Assembly (NCBI GenBank): GCA_963757125.1
Contig: CAVWQP010000001.1
Span: 8,927 to 72,926 of the forward strand
Reading direction: 5' to 3'
DNA: 64,000 nt
DNA from: CAVVSD01 sp963757125
GTDB taxonomy: Bacteria; Actinomycetota; Thermoleophilia; Solirubrobacterales; Solirubrobacteraceae
In this document: piece after piece, positions 25,412 through 34,386 of the stretch
Position numbering within the stretch: the stretch's first letter is position 1
How the letters are laid out: the number at the start of each line of letters is the position of its first letter
Notes under the pieces: generated by a model
What the model was told of the DNA's origin: nothing
What the model saw: only the letters and a program-made list of their open reading frames with translations
Databases searched by the model: none
Made by a program: the position numbers and the translations under genes

Positions 25412-25599
25412 GTGCGCGGACAACCCTCGTCCTCGTCGTCGCTGGTGCCACCGGCACGGACACGACCGTGCCCGCCACGCTCACCGAACGGCCTGGCCAT
25501 CGCCTCGCTGACGAGGTCGTAGCGACGCTTCGGCGCCTGCGGCCCACTCGCGTCGCGGATTGCGTGCAGGATCTCTCGGAGTCGTGAGGCGACGGACAC
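25408..25599 (-). CDS. small hypothetical protein
   Basis: 63 residues from GTG 25597-25599. It has one helical stretch (VASRLREILHAIRDASGP), then a basic middle and an acidic end (DDEDEG). The frame is open further upstream but would overlap the next gene. ATGA coupling to the secreted protein downstream argues that it is translated. No family recognised. Confidence 0.45.
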   Translation of the reverse strand: MSVASRLREILHAIRDASGPQAPKRRYDLVSEAMARPFGERGGHGRVRAGGTSDDEDEGCPRT

Positions 25600-25631
25600 G
25601 GTCCGAAGGGTGCCACGCGCCTGGGCCGCGG

Positions 25632-25967
25632 TCACGCCTTGGGCCGCCAGCGCTTCCTCGGGTCCGCGCGGCCACCGCTGAATCGCAGCCCCTCCGACTC
25701 CAGGAGCTCGCGGACCTCCCTCGCGTCTGCCGGCAGGCCTCGTCCCGCTGGCTTCCACCCCGGGTTGATCTCGCCGTCACTGTTGAGCACGCGGTGAACC
25801 GCGTGCAGCTCGTGTCCGCGGCTGCCGATCCACGACACGATGCCCTGGGCGGCGTTGCTGCCGCGGCCGCCGGCAACCGCGACGTCCCCATACGAGGTCC
25901 AGTGCCCCTCTGGCACCGACTCCAGGAACGCGGCCGCGGCGCGCAGGTCGATCTTCGTCACGACCAC
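25632..25967 (-). CDS. alkyltransferase-like (ATL) DNA-lesion-binding protein
   Basis: 111 residues, GTG start. It matches the DNA-binding domain of O6-alkylguanine transferases (VPEGHWTSYGDVAVAGGRGS; VSWIGSRGHELHAVHRVLNS). The catalytic PCHRV cysteine is replaced: the sequence is AVHRV, with Val57 in the Cys position. Such ATL proteins bind alkylated guanine and recruit nucleotide excision repair instead of removing the lesion (known for the family). It starts 10 nt after the tRNA-Tyr gene, same strand. Confidence 0.85.
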   Translation of the reverse strand: MVVTKIDLRAAAAFLESVPEGHWTSYGDVAVAGGRGSNAAQGIVSWIGSRGHELHAVHRVLNSDGEINPGWKPAGRGLPADAREVRELLESEGLRFSGGRADPRKRWRPKA

Positions 25968-25977
25968 CTCACGGCAG

Positions 25978-26059
25978 TGGGGGGAGCAGGATTCGAACCT
26001 GCGTAGGCAGAGCCAACGGGTTTACAGCCCGTCTCCTTTAACCACTCGGACATCCCCCC
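25978..26059 (-). tRNA. tRNA-Tyr (anticodon GUA)
   Basis: 82 nt on the minus strand. Acceptor stem GGGGGGA/TCCCCCC, D-arm, anticodon arm GGGCTGTAAACCC with GTA, long class II variable arm, and the T-loop GGTTCGAATCC. Discriminator A; CCA is not encoded. Tyr tRNAs are class II in bacteria, which fits. Confidence 0.95.
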
Positions 26060-26103
26060 GAGGGACAGCGCAGGATAGCGGGCAAGGACTCCGTCCTTGC
26101 GCA

Positions 26104-26153
26104 GGCAGTTCCACGCCAGCACGACGAGAATCGCCGCGTCGGCGGGAACTGCC
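26104..26153. repeat. inverted repeat between rpoD and tRNA-Tyr
   Basis: GGCAGTTCC (26104-26112) pairs with GGAACTGCC (26145-26153), 9 bp with a 32-nt loop, just past a smaller stem after the sigma factor. It may be part of the rpoD 3' end or the tRNA leader. Confidence 0.4.
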
Positions 26154-26157
26154 GGGC

Positions 26158-26176
26158 GGGCGAGAGCGCCTCGCCC
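26158..26176 (-). terminator. stem after the primary sigma factor gene
   Basis: GGGCGAG-N5-CTCGCCC lies 7 nt past the sigma factor stop (26184). Strong 7-bp GC stem, without a U-tract. Confidence 0.45.
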
Positions 26177-26183
26177 GGGTCCC

Positions 26184-27320
<1,137 letters not shown>

Positions 27321-27405
27321 CTCGACCTTGATGGCTCAGCCCCCCTCAGGTTCCGTCCTGATGCAGTGTCATCGAACCATTCGGACCTGCGCATCCTGCG
27401 CCCAG

Positions 27406-27435
27406 TCCCTACCTCTGCCTCGCACACTCGTCCAA
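27406..27435 (-). promoter_or_regulatory. candidate promoter of the primary sigma factor gene
   Basis: On the minus strand: TTGGAC, 18-nt spacer, TAGGGA. It would give a leader of about 80 nt before ATG 27320. Confidence 0.4.
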
Positions 27436-27536
27436 CTGTGAGTTCGTGCGCTCAAGCACACGGTCGCGCAAGTGTTGCACAGATTTCGGCGTCCACAAGG
27501 GGGCCGGACTCGACCGTCTGGCTACCCTCGGGGACC

Positions 27537-28532
27537 ATGACCACCCACCCGCGGGCCCTCCCGGATGTCCAGGCTTCCGCGCCGACCCTCCACGTGAGCC
27601 TCTCGCGCGTGGGCGTCACAGGCGTGGAGAAGGTCATCCGGCTGAACCAGGGCGGCGCCGATCGTCTGTTCTCCGCCGAGCTCGAGTGCTTCGTCGACCT
27701 CGGGCCGAACCAGAAGGGCGCGCACATGTCGCGCTTCGAGGAGACGGTCAACGACGCGATCGGCGAGGTCGTCCTCGGCGAGGCATCGTTCAGGGCCGAA
27801 CAGCTCGCGGTGCACATCGCCGAGCTCGTGCGCGGCCGGCAGGACGCGCTGCGGGCCGAGGTCACCATCCGCGCGCGCTACCCGGAGTACAAGCCGGCGC
27901 CGGTCTCGGGGATCAACACGCAGGAGATCTACACGCTGCACGGCTCGGCCGCAGCGTCGGAGGCGGGGACGCGCCGGCTCATCGGCGTCGCGGCGCAGGG
28001 GATGACGGCATGCCCCTGCGCGCAGGGCCTCGTCGCCGAGAGCGCGCGGGTGCGCCTCATCGAGGAGGGCTTCGACGATGATCAGATCGCGCTGATCCTC
28101 GAGGCCGTCCCGGTCGCGACGCACAACCAGCGGGGCCTCGGCACGCTCATGATCGGCTGCCCGGAGGACTGCGACACCGACATCGACGCGCGCGAGCTGC
28201 TCGCGATCGTCGAGGAGTCGATGTCGTCGGAGATCTACGAGCTCATGAAGCGATCCGACGAGGGCGCTGTCGTCGAGAAGGCCCACCGGCGCCCGCGGTT
28301 CGTCGAGGACTGCGTGCGCGAGTCGCTGCGCGGCGTGCTCGAGGGCCTCCCGGACCTGACCGACCGCCACTACGTCTTCGCCCGCCAGGAGAACCTCGAG
28401 ACGATCCACCAGCACAACGTCGTCGCCGAGCGCTTCGGGCTGCTCGGCGAGCTGCGCCACGAGGTGCAGACCGGCGAGCACGTCCCGCACCACATCGGCG
28501 TGCGGGAGTGGCTCGACGGGGCGACGCGCTAG
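27537..28532 (+). CDS. folE2: GTP cyclohydrolase FolE2 (type IB, MptA/FolE2 family)
   Basis: 331 residues. FolE2 signatures: SLSRVGVTGVEKVIRL, FVDLGPNQKGAHMSRFEETV, and MTACPCAQ with Cys159/Cys161. It converts GTP to 7,8-dihydroneopterin triphosphate at the head of folate synthesis, using various metals, unlike zinc-dependent FolE. Starts are leaderless-like (TACCCT at 27523, 8 nt, ATG). It diverges from the primary sigma factor gene. The stop shares CTAG with the convergent gene. I found no Zur-type palindrome in the 216-bp gap. Confidence 0.93.
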   Translation: MTTHPRALPDVQASAPTLHVSLSRVGVTGVEKVIRLNQGGADRLFSAELECFVDLGPNQKGAHMSRFEETVNDAIGEVVLGEASFRAEQLAVHIAELVRGRQDALRAEVTIRARYPEYKPAPVSGINTQEIYTLHGSAAASEAGTRRLIGVAAQGMTACPCAQGLVAESARVRLIEEGFDDDQIALILEAVPVATHNQRGLGTLMIGCPEDCDTDIDARELLAIVEESMSSEIYELMKRSDEGAVVEKAHRRPRFVEDCVRESLRGVLEGLPDLTDRHYVFARQENLETIHQHNVVAERFGLLGELRHEVQTGEHVPHHIGVREWLDGATR

Positions 28533-29440
28533 GGAACCAGCACCGCGGCGCAGGGCGCAACCGGCACGGCGGGCGTGACGACCGGCACGGGCATCGGCAC
28601 CGGCCGCGCACGGCGTCGGCTCGGCGCCCGGGGCACCGTCGCCACCGGCGGAGCCACGACGATCGCACCCACGCGGCAGCCGTTCGGCTCCGGCGTGATC
28701 CGCACGACGCTCGCGTACCGCGTCGCGCAGGCGCTGCGCCCCGGGCGCAGCAGGAGCCGCGGCACGGGCTGCACGTGCGGCGTCCCGTCGCCGCCGGTCC
28801 AGACGACGTAGCGCTGCCCGGGGTCGCGCGGGGTCGGGACCACGAAGGCATAGCCGTTGTCGCTGACGTCGGCGCGCACCGCGGTGCCGTCGGGCGCGGT
28901 GAGATACGCGGCCGCGACCCCGTCGGGCACGACGCCGCTCACGCCCAGCATGTCGTGACCCGGGCCGGCACAGGCGTCGACGCTCACCGCGCCACGCCCG
29001 CGGACGAGGTCGGGGAGCGGCGCTCCGCCGCCGGCGGGCGCGCCGCCCGTCGCGACGACCACCACGCCCTCCCCCGCGCTCGCCCCCGGGACGCACGGCT
29101 CCGGGACGATCCAGGCCTTCCCGCCGTCGGGCGTCGAGCGCAGGAGCCGGACGCTCGCCGCGTCCACGGGAGCGAGACCGCGGGCCTTCAGGAGCCGCTG
29201 CACCGTCTCGGGCAGCGCGTCCTGGGCCTGCGCCGGCCGGCGCAGGACGCCGAGCGCACCGAGCAGCGCCTGGCTCGGCGCCGCACCGGGCGGGCGCGCG
29301 CAGGCGGCCGGTGACACCGGCAGCACCGGCGGAACCGGCCGCGGCGTGGGCGGCGTGCGCGGCGACACGGCTGCACCTGCCGCGGCAGGCACGGCCAGCA
29401 GCAGCGCTGCGAGGCCGAGCGACGAGGCTCTGCGGATCAT
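28529..29440 (-). CDS. secreted Pro/Ala-rich protein of unknown function
   Basis: 303 residues. Signal peptide RRASSLGLAALLLAVPAAAG, then a Pro-rich linker, a folded centre with scattered Cys residues and a Val/Pro-rich tail. ATG 29440 is chosen because AGGAGGG lies about 10 nt upstream. Sits 17 nt after the membrane protein that partners an ECF sigma factor, so it is probably in that operon. No family recognised. Confidence 0.7.
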   Translation of the reverse strand: MIRRASSLGLAALLLAVPAAAGAAVSPRTPPTPRPVPPVLPVSPAACARPPGAAPSQALLGALGVLRRPAQAQDALPETVQRLLKARGLAPVDAASVRLLRSTPDGGKAWIVPEPCVPGASAGEGVVVVATGGAPAGGGAPLPDLVRGRGAVSVDACAGPGHDMLGVSGVVPDGVAAAYLTAPDGTAVRADVSDNGYAFVVPTPRDPGQRYVVWTGGDGTPHVQPVPRLLLRPGRSACATRYASVVRITPEPNGCRVGAIVVAPPVATVPRAPSRRRARPVPMPVPVVTPAVPVAPCAAVLVP

Positions 29441-29457
29441 CCCCTGGGTCCCTCCTG

Positions 29458-30159
29458 TCATGGCGAGCACCGCCCGCCCTCGCATCGCAGGACGTCCTCG
29501 CCCCGCTCGTCGGTCGCCGTCACGCCGAGCACCTCCGGCGCGCCCGGCACCGAGGCCACCAGCACCCGCATGCCGCCCGGCAGACGCGCGCTCGCGAGCG
29601 CGCGCGGGTCCGTCGGCAGCGCCGCGAAGCGCCGCGACGACCGGGCGCCCGTCTCCGACAGCGACACCGTCACCTGACGGGCGGACGCGGGCAACGCGCC
29701 GAAGATCCAGCTCGTCCCGGTCTGCGGGTCGAAGTACGTGTGGATGCGCCGCGCCGCGAGGACCGCGGGCGCGGCGCCGTCGCAGCGCGCGCCCGCCCCA
29801 CCGCCGGGCACGGTCAGGAAGACGCCCACGACGCGGTCGCCTCGGTAATCGCAGGTGGACGCGCTGAGCTTCCAGTCGTCACCGCGCGCGACGTAGACAG
29901 CGTTGCCGGCACGGGTCGGGTCCTGCGCGCCCGGTGCCCGCAACTGCGCCGGGAGCGCCGGCGGCTTGGGGGCGAACAGCACGTCCTGCGTCGCCACCGC
30001 GGTCGGGACGAGCGCGAGGACCACCGCGAGGCCGATGGCGGCACCGCGCCGCGCCGGGAGCAGCCGCCGCCACAGCGGTCGCGCGCGCCGCCGCGCCCAG
30101 GCCCGCTCGACGCCGATGCCGAGCTCCTCGAGCACCTGGTCGGGATCGCGCGCGCTCAT
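29458..30159 (-). CDS. membrane protein, probable anti-sigma-like partner
   Basis: 233 residues. A cytoplasmic basic region (residues 1-38, RAWARRRARPLWRRLLPARR), one transmembrane helix (GAAIGLAVVLALVPTAVA), and an outer beta-rich domain with two Cys near the ends. Overlaps the ECF sigma gene by ATGA. It lacks a zinc motif, so an anti-sigma role is inferred from position and topology only. Confidence 0.7.
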   Translation of the reverse strand: MSARDPDQVLEELGIGVERAWARRRARPLWRRLLPARRGAAIGLAVVLALVPTAVATQDVLFAPKPPALPAQLRAPGAQDPTRAGNAVYVARGDDWKLSASTCDYRGDRVVGVFLTVPGGGAGARCDGAAPAVLAARRIHTYFDPQTGTSWIFGALPASARQVTVSLSETGARSSRRFAALPTDPRALASARLPGGMRVLVASVPGAPEVLGVTATDERGEDVLRCEGGRCSP

Positions 30160-30710
30160 GTCGCCGCCACCGGCCGCAGGTCGTCGAGCGCGACGGCGAG
30201 GAGGCGCAGCCCGCGCGAGACGCGCGCCCGCGCCGTCGCCTCGGTGACGCCGAGGCGCGCGGCGACGACCGGGTAGTCGAGCTCCTCGACGACCCGCAGG
30301 CGCACCGCCTCGCGCTGCTCCTCGGAGAGCTCCTCCAGCGCGCCCGCGAGCGCCGCACGCAGCGAGCCGAGATCGGCGAGCTCCTCGATCCGCCGCAGCT
30401 CCTCGGGCTCGAGGAGCGGCGGCTCCGCGCCGAGGCGGCGCAGCGCCCGGCGCTCGGCGTGCCCACGGCGCAGCGCGTCGCCGAGCACGTTGCGAGCGAT
30501 GCCCCACGTCCACGCCGCGACGGCCTCGTCGTCGGCCGGATCGCCGGTGAACCGCCGGCGCGAGGCGAGCGCCCGCGCGTACGTCTCGCCCACGAGGTCG
30601 ACGGCGAGTTGCGCGTCGTACGTGCGGCGCGTCAGCCAGACGAGCAACCGGCGCCCGTCGCGCCGGTACGCGGCGGCGAGCTCCTCGTCGCTGAGATCTC
30701 GTCGCCGCAT
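30156..30710 (-). CDS. ECF RNA polymerase sigma factor
   Basis: 184 residues. Region 2: YDAQLAVDLVGETYARALAS and AVAAWTWGIARNVLGDALRR. Region 4: LSEEQREAVRLRVVEELDYP, VVAARLGVTEATARARVSRG. The pattern E-LDYP-VA-RLGVTEATARARVSRGLR is typical of ECF factors paired with single-pass membrane proteins. Its partner overlaps its end by 4 bp. Confidence 0.92.
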   Translation of the reverse strand: MRRRDLSDEELAAAYRRDGRRLLVWLTRRTYDAQLAVDLVGETYARALASRRRFTGDPADDEAVAAWTWGIARNVLGDALRRGHAERRALRRLGAEPPLLEPEELRRIEELADLGSLRAALAGALEELSEEQREAVRLRVVEELDYPVVAARLGVTEATARARVSRGLRLLAVALDDLRPVAAT

Positions 30711-30747
30711 GCACCCATCTTCGGACGAGGGCGCGAGGCTGTGACCG

Positions 30748-31506
30748 TCAGGGCTTCAGGCGCCGCCCGGTCGCGAAGAGCCAGGAGCTCCAGCCGACCG
30801 TGATCGCGGCCATCGCGCCGAGCACGAGCAGCGCGATCCCGATCGCGACGTCGCTCGTCCCGAGGAAGCCGTAGCGGACGGTCTGCACGAGGTAGAAGAT
30901 CGGGTTCGCGTGGGAGAGCTCGTGCCACGGCGACGGGAGCACGTCGACGGAGTAGAAGACGCCGCCCAGGAACGTCAGCGGCAGGATGATGAGGTTGTTC
31001 ACGAAGCCCGTGAAGTCCCACGACGTCGCGTAGATCCCGACGATCACGCCCAGGCTCGAGAACAGCGCGAGGGTCAGCGCCACGGCGAGCGCCAGCTCGG
31101 CCGGCTGCCGGATCGGGACCGACGTCACCGGGATCGCGAGCGCCGTGAGCGAGATGCCGATGAGCAGGGCGCGCACGACCCCGCCGAGCGACAGGCCGAG
31201 GTTGATCTCCCACGCCCGCATCGGCGCGGCGAGGATGTCGTTGATGAAGCGGTCGAAGCGCGCGCCGAACACGGATGCCGCGTTGTTGGAGTACGCGGCC
31301 TGCGCCATCGCCATCGTGACCAGGCCCGGCACGATGAAGACCTGGTACTCGACGCCGTCGACGTGCTTGATGCGGCCGCCGAGCGAGAGCCCGAAGACGA
31401 GGATGAAGAGGAACGACGACGCGACCGGCGCGAGGATCGTCTGGGTCCACAGCTTGAGGACGCGCAGCACCTCGCGCCCGGCCAGGGCCGTGAGCGCGGT
31501 GCTCAA
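30748..31506 (-). CDS. ABC-2 type transporter permease
   Basis: 252 residues with six hydrophobic helices and the ABC-2 signature near the C-terminal third (FVNNLIILPLTFLGGVFYSV, DVLPSPWHELSHANPIFYLV). These permeases export drugs or polysaccharide and lipid precursors. Overlaps the ATPase gene by 4 bp; the two form a transporter. Confidence 0.92.
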   Translation of the reverse strand: MSTALTALAGREVLRVLKLWTQTILAPVASSFLFILVFGLSLGGRIKHVDGVEYQVFIVPGLVTMAMAQAAYSNNAASVFGARFDRFINDILAAPMRAWEINLGLSLGGVVRALLIGISLTALAIPVTSVPIRQPAELALAVALTLALFSSLGVIVGIYATSWDFTGFVNNLIILPLTFLGGVFYSVDVLPSPWHELSHANPIFYLVQTVRYGFLGTSDVAIGIALLVLGAMAAITVGWSSWLFATGRRLKP

Positions 31507-32225
31507 GCCATCGCCTTCACGTAGACGTCCTGGAGGGTGTCCGCGTCGTAGGCGTCGCGCAGCCCCTGCGCGCTGTCACGGGCCAGCAGGGTCCCGTCGC
31601 GCAGCAGCGCGATCTCGTCGCAGAGCTCCTCGGCCTCCTCGAGGTAGTGCGTCGTGAGGAGGATCGTCGTGCCGGTGTCGTGCAGGCGCCGGATGTAGCT
31701 CCAGAGCTCCTGGCGCAGCTCGAAGTCGACGCCCGCCGTCGGCTCGTCGAGGATCACGAGGCGCGGCTCGTGCATGAGCGCGCGGGCGAGCAGGAGCCGG
31801 CGTCGCATGCCGCCCGACAGCCTCGGCGCGCGCGTGCCGGCCTTCGCGCGCAGGTCGAAGACCTCCATCATCTCGGCGGCGCGCTTGGCCGCCTGGGCGC
31901 GCGACATCCCGTAGTAGCCGCCGTGGTAGACGAGCGTCTCGCGCACGTCGAGGAAGCGGTCGAGGTTGACGTCCTGCTCGGCGAGGCCGACCGCCCGGCG
32001 CGCGTCCATCGTCGAGTGGGACTCGCCGAACACGTCGATCTCGCCCTCCGTCACGCGGATGAGGTTGCAGACCGCGGAGATCAGCGTGGTCTTGCCCGCG
32101 CCGTTGGGTCCGAGCAGCCCGAAGAACGCGCCGTCGGCGATCTCGAGGTCGAGGCCGTCGAGGGCGAGGAAGCCGTCGTCGTAGCGCTTGACGAGGCCGC
32201 GGACATGCAGGGCTGGGACAGGCAC
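31503..32225 (-). CDS. ABC transporter ATP-binding protein
   Basis: 240 residues, GTG start. Walker A GPNGAGKTT (39-47), Q-loop AEQDVNLDRFLDV, signature APRLSGGMRRRLLLARALMH, Walker B LVILDEPTAG, H-loop TTHYLEEAE. Belongs to the DrrA/CcmA/NatA exporter class and pairs with the ABC-2 permease. TAGGTT at 32235-32240 with 9 nt before the GTG suggests a near-leaderless start; the gap to clpP is a 48-bp divergent promoter region. Confidence 0.93.
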   Translation of the reverse strand: MPVPALHVRGLVKRYDDGFLALDGLDLEIADGAFFGLLGPNGAGKTTLISAVCNLIRVTEGEIDVFGESHSTMDARRAVGLAEQDVNLDRFLDVRETLVYHGGYYGMSRAQAAKRAAEMMEVFDLRAKAGTRAPRLSGGMRRRLLLARALMHEPRLVILDEPTAGVDFELRQELWSYIRRLHDTGTTILLTTHYLEEAEELCDEIALLRDGTLLARDSAQGLRDAYDADTLQDVYVKAMA

Positions 32226-32273
32226 CGGCGATCGAACCTAGCGCTGCTGGGCATGCCCTACGCTGCCCCGACC

Positions 32274-32855
32274 ATGCCTCTCGTCCCAACCGTGATCCAG
32301 CGCACCGGCCGCGGCGACCGTGAGTACGACATCTTCTCGCGGCTGCTCAACGAGCGCATCATCTTCCTCGGGCAGGCGGTCGACGATCAGATCGCCAACC
32401 TCATCGTGGCCCAGCTCCTGCACCTGGAGTCCTCGGATCCCGACAAGGACATCTCGATCTACATCAACTCGCCCGGCGGCTCGATCTACGCCGGCCTCGC
32501 GATCTACGACACGATGCAGTTCATCAAGCCCGACGTGTCGACGATCTGCTGCGGGATCGCCATGTCGATGGGCTCGCTGCTGCTGGCGGGCGGCGCCGCG
32601 GGCAAGCGCATGTCGCTGCCCAACAGCCGGATCCTGATCCATCAGCCCTCCGGCGGCTTCGAGGGGCAGGCGACGGACATCGAGATCCACGCCACCGAGA
32701 TCCTCAAGACGCGCCGGCGGATCGACGCGATCTACGCGAAGCACACGGGCAAGCCGGAGGAGGAGGTGCGCCACGACATGGAGCGCGACCGCTTCTTCAA
32801 GCCCGAAGAGGCTGCCGAATACGGCCTCATCGACCGGGTCATCTCCTCGCACTGA
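32274..32855 (+). CDS. clpP: ATP-dependent Clp protease proteolytic subunit
   Basis: 193 residues, normal for ClpP. Catalytic Ser98 in GIAMSMGS, His123 in ILIHQPSGG, and the conserved INSPGGS and ERDRFF segments with the catalytic Asp. It forms a barrel with ClpX/ClpC for protein quality control. Most actinobacteria have paired clpP genes next to clpX; this copy stands alone in the window. TACGCT lies 9 nt before ATG. The 3' end overlaps the convergent thioesterase gene by 17 bp. Confidence 0.95.
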   Translation: MPLVPTVIQRTGRGDREYDIFSRLLNERIIFLGQAVDDQIANLIVAQLLHLESSDPDKDISIYINSPGGSIYAGLAIYDTMQFIKPDVSTICCGIAMSMGSLLLAGGAAGKRMSLPNSRILIHQPSGGFEGQATDIEIHATEILKTRRRIDAIYAKHTGKPEEEVRHDMERDRFFKPEEAAEYGLIDRVISSH

Positions 32856-33492
32856 CCTCGAACGACGCGTGGACCTCGCCCTGGGTGCTCGTCACCCAGG
32901 TGCGGTCCCCGTCGCGCAGCACCGCCGCCGGGCCCGCGACCGCGGGCGCGCGGTGCTCGGCCTCCACGACGCACGCCGCCGGGATCGCGGGACCTTCCTC
33001 GAGCGCCTCCCAGTAGACGGCGTTGTTGACGTGGGCGGCCACGTCGACGTCGGCCGCGCGGAACGTCCACGGCAGGCGCGTCGCCCCGTCGGGAGGCGGC
33101 GGGTGGCGCAGGCGGTGGTCCGGGCGGTCCGGGCCGGCCGACGGTCCGTAGATCTCCCGGAAGCGCTCCCCGAGCCGGGCGGGCACGCCGGTCACCGGGT
33201 CGAGATGGGCCCAGACGGCGACCGCCTCGGCCGCGCCGCCGCGGTCGCCCACGACGGTCGTGCGCCGCTCCGCGGTCCGCGGCCCGATGCCGCTGCACCA
33301 CGTGCACAGCGCGACGCGCTCGCCCAGCACGGGCATGCGCGCGACGTCCAGCCGGGTCCGGCGCACGACCCACGCGCCGTCCTCCAGGCCGGCGTCGAGG
33401 ACGTCGCCGAACGCGACGTCCTGCAGCCACCGCGCGACCGCCTCGAGCCGCGCACGGCCCGACGGCCCGGCGTCGGAGACGCCGACCGTCAG
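32839..33492 (-). CDS. acyl-ACP thioesterase (FatA/FatB-like), probable CTG start
   Basis: 217 residues if read from CTG 33492. Two hot-dog domains: DAGPSGRARLEAVARWLQDV then RTRLDVARMPVLGERVALCT with WCSGIGPRTAERRT, and second domain FRAADVDVAAHVNNAVYWEA. The first 42 residues are clearly conserved but contain no ATG, GTG or TTG; GTG 33366 would remove the first strand of the fold. CTG 33492 is the closest start-like codon, 28 bp from the FAA hydrolase stop. It releases fatty acids from acyl carrier protein. Confidence 0.72.
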   Translation of the reverse strand: MTVGVSDAGPSGRARLEAVARWLQDVAFGDVLDAGLEDGAWVVRRTRLDVARMPVLGERVALCTWCSGIGPRTAERRTTVVGDRGGAAEAVAVWAHLDPVTGVPARLGERFREIYGPSAGPDRPDHRLRHPPPPDGATRLPWTFRAADVDVAAHVNNAVYWEALEEGPAIPAACVVEAEHRAPAVAGPAAVLRDGDRTWVTSTQGEVHASFEVSARR

Positions 33493-33520
33493 CGCACCGC
33501 GATGACGCCGGGGGTCCAGC

Positions 33521-34312
33521 TCAGACGACGGGGTGCTCGATCGCGCCGAGGCCCTCGATCTCGATGCGCACGACGTCGCCCGGGTTCAGCAGGCCGGGCG
33601 GGTCCATGTACACGCCGACGCCCGCGGGCGTGCCGGTGAGGATGAGGTCCCCGGGCATGAGCGAGCACGTCTCGGTGATGAACGAGATGAGCTTGTCGAT
33701 GCCGAAGATGAGGTCGGACGTCGAGCCGTCCTGGCGCAGGTCGCCGTTGACCCAGGTGCGCAGGCGCAGGTTCTCGGCGTCGTCGATCTCGTCGGGCGTC
33801 GTGATCCACGGGCCCCAGGGGCAGAACGTGTCGGCGCCCTTGCCGCGCACCCACTGCGCCTCGCTGCGCTGCAGGTCGCGCGCGCTGACGTCGTTGGCCA
33901 CCGCGTAGCCGGCGACCTTGTGGTCCGCGCCCATGACGACTGCGAGCTCGCCCTCGTAGTCGAGCTTCTCCGTCACCGCCGGCTTCTTGACCGGGCCGGA
34001 CGGCGGCACGCTCGCCGCGGGCAGCTTCACGAAGACGATCGGCTTCTCCGGCGGCTCGTCGGCCACCTCGCCCTCGTCGATGTGGGCCTTGTAGTTCAGG
34101 CCGATCGCCAGGATCGCCCGCGGCTCGGGGACCGGCGCGAGCAGCGCGACGTCGGCGAGCGGATAGCTGTCGCCGGTCGCAGGTGAGAGGTCGCCGGAGG
34201 CGAGCCGGTCGCGCACGGTGGACCCGTCGCCGAAGGCGATCGCCTGGTCGTCGCGGGCTTCGCCGGCGACGGGCGCGTCGGCTCCAGGTGGAAGGAAGGT
34301 GATGAGGCGCAT
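33521..34312 (-). CDS. fumarylacetoacetate hydrolase (FAH) family protein
   Basis: 263 residues. A short N-terminal domain is followed by the FAH catalytic fold: ILAIGLNYKAHIDEGE, metal ligands Glu120 and Glu122 in DYEGELAVV, NDVSARDLQ, and the closing GDLILTGTPAGVG. Such enzymes cleave acylpyruvates or 2-hydroxy-hepta-dienedioates in aromatic degradation; substrate cannot be told. Start ATG 34312 follows a TATCGC hexamer by 6 nt, suggesting a leaderless start. Confidence 0.92.
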   Translation of the reverse strand: MRLITFLPPGADAPVAGEARDDQAIAFGDGSTVRDRLASGDLSPATGDSYPLADVALLAPVPEPRAILAIGLNYKAHIDEGEVADEPPEKPIVFVKLPAASVPPSGPVKKPAVTEKLDYEGELAVVMGADHKVAGYAVANDVSARDLQRSEAQWVRGKGADTFCPWGPWITTPDEIDDAENLRLRTWVNGDLRQDGSTSDLIFGIDKLISFITETCSLMPGDLILTGTPAGVGVYMDPPGLLNPGDVVRIEIEGLGAIEHPVV

Positions 34313-34386
34313 GCCCGCGCGATACTGCCAGGTTGCTCGCACAACTGGCGCCACGGGGTCGTCTCGTGGGAGGGTCCTGCGTCCTC

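Noticed and set aside
27321..27536. Zur-type zinc operator before folE2
   Set aside because: FolE2 is often Zur-controlled, but no AT-rich palindrome of that type is present in the gap.
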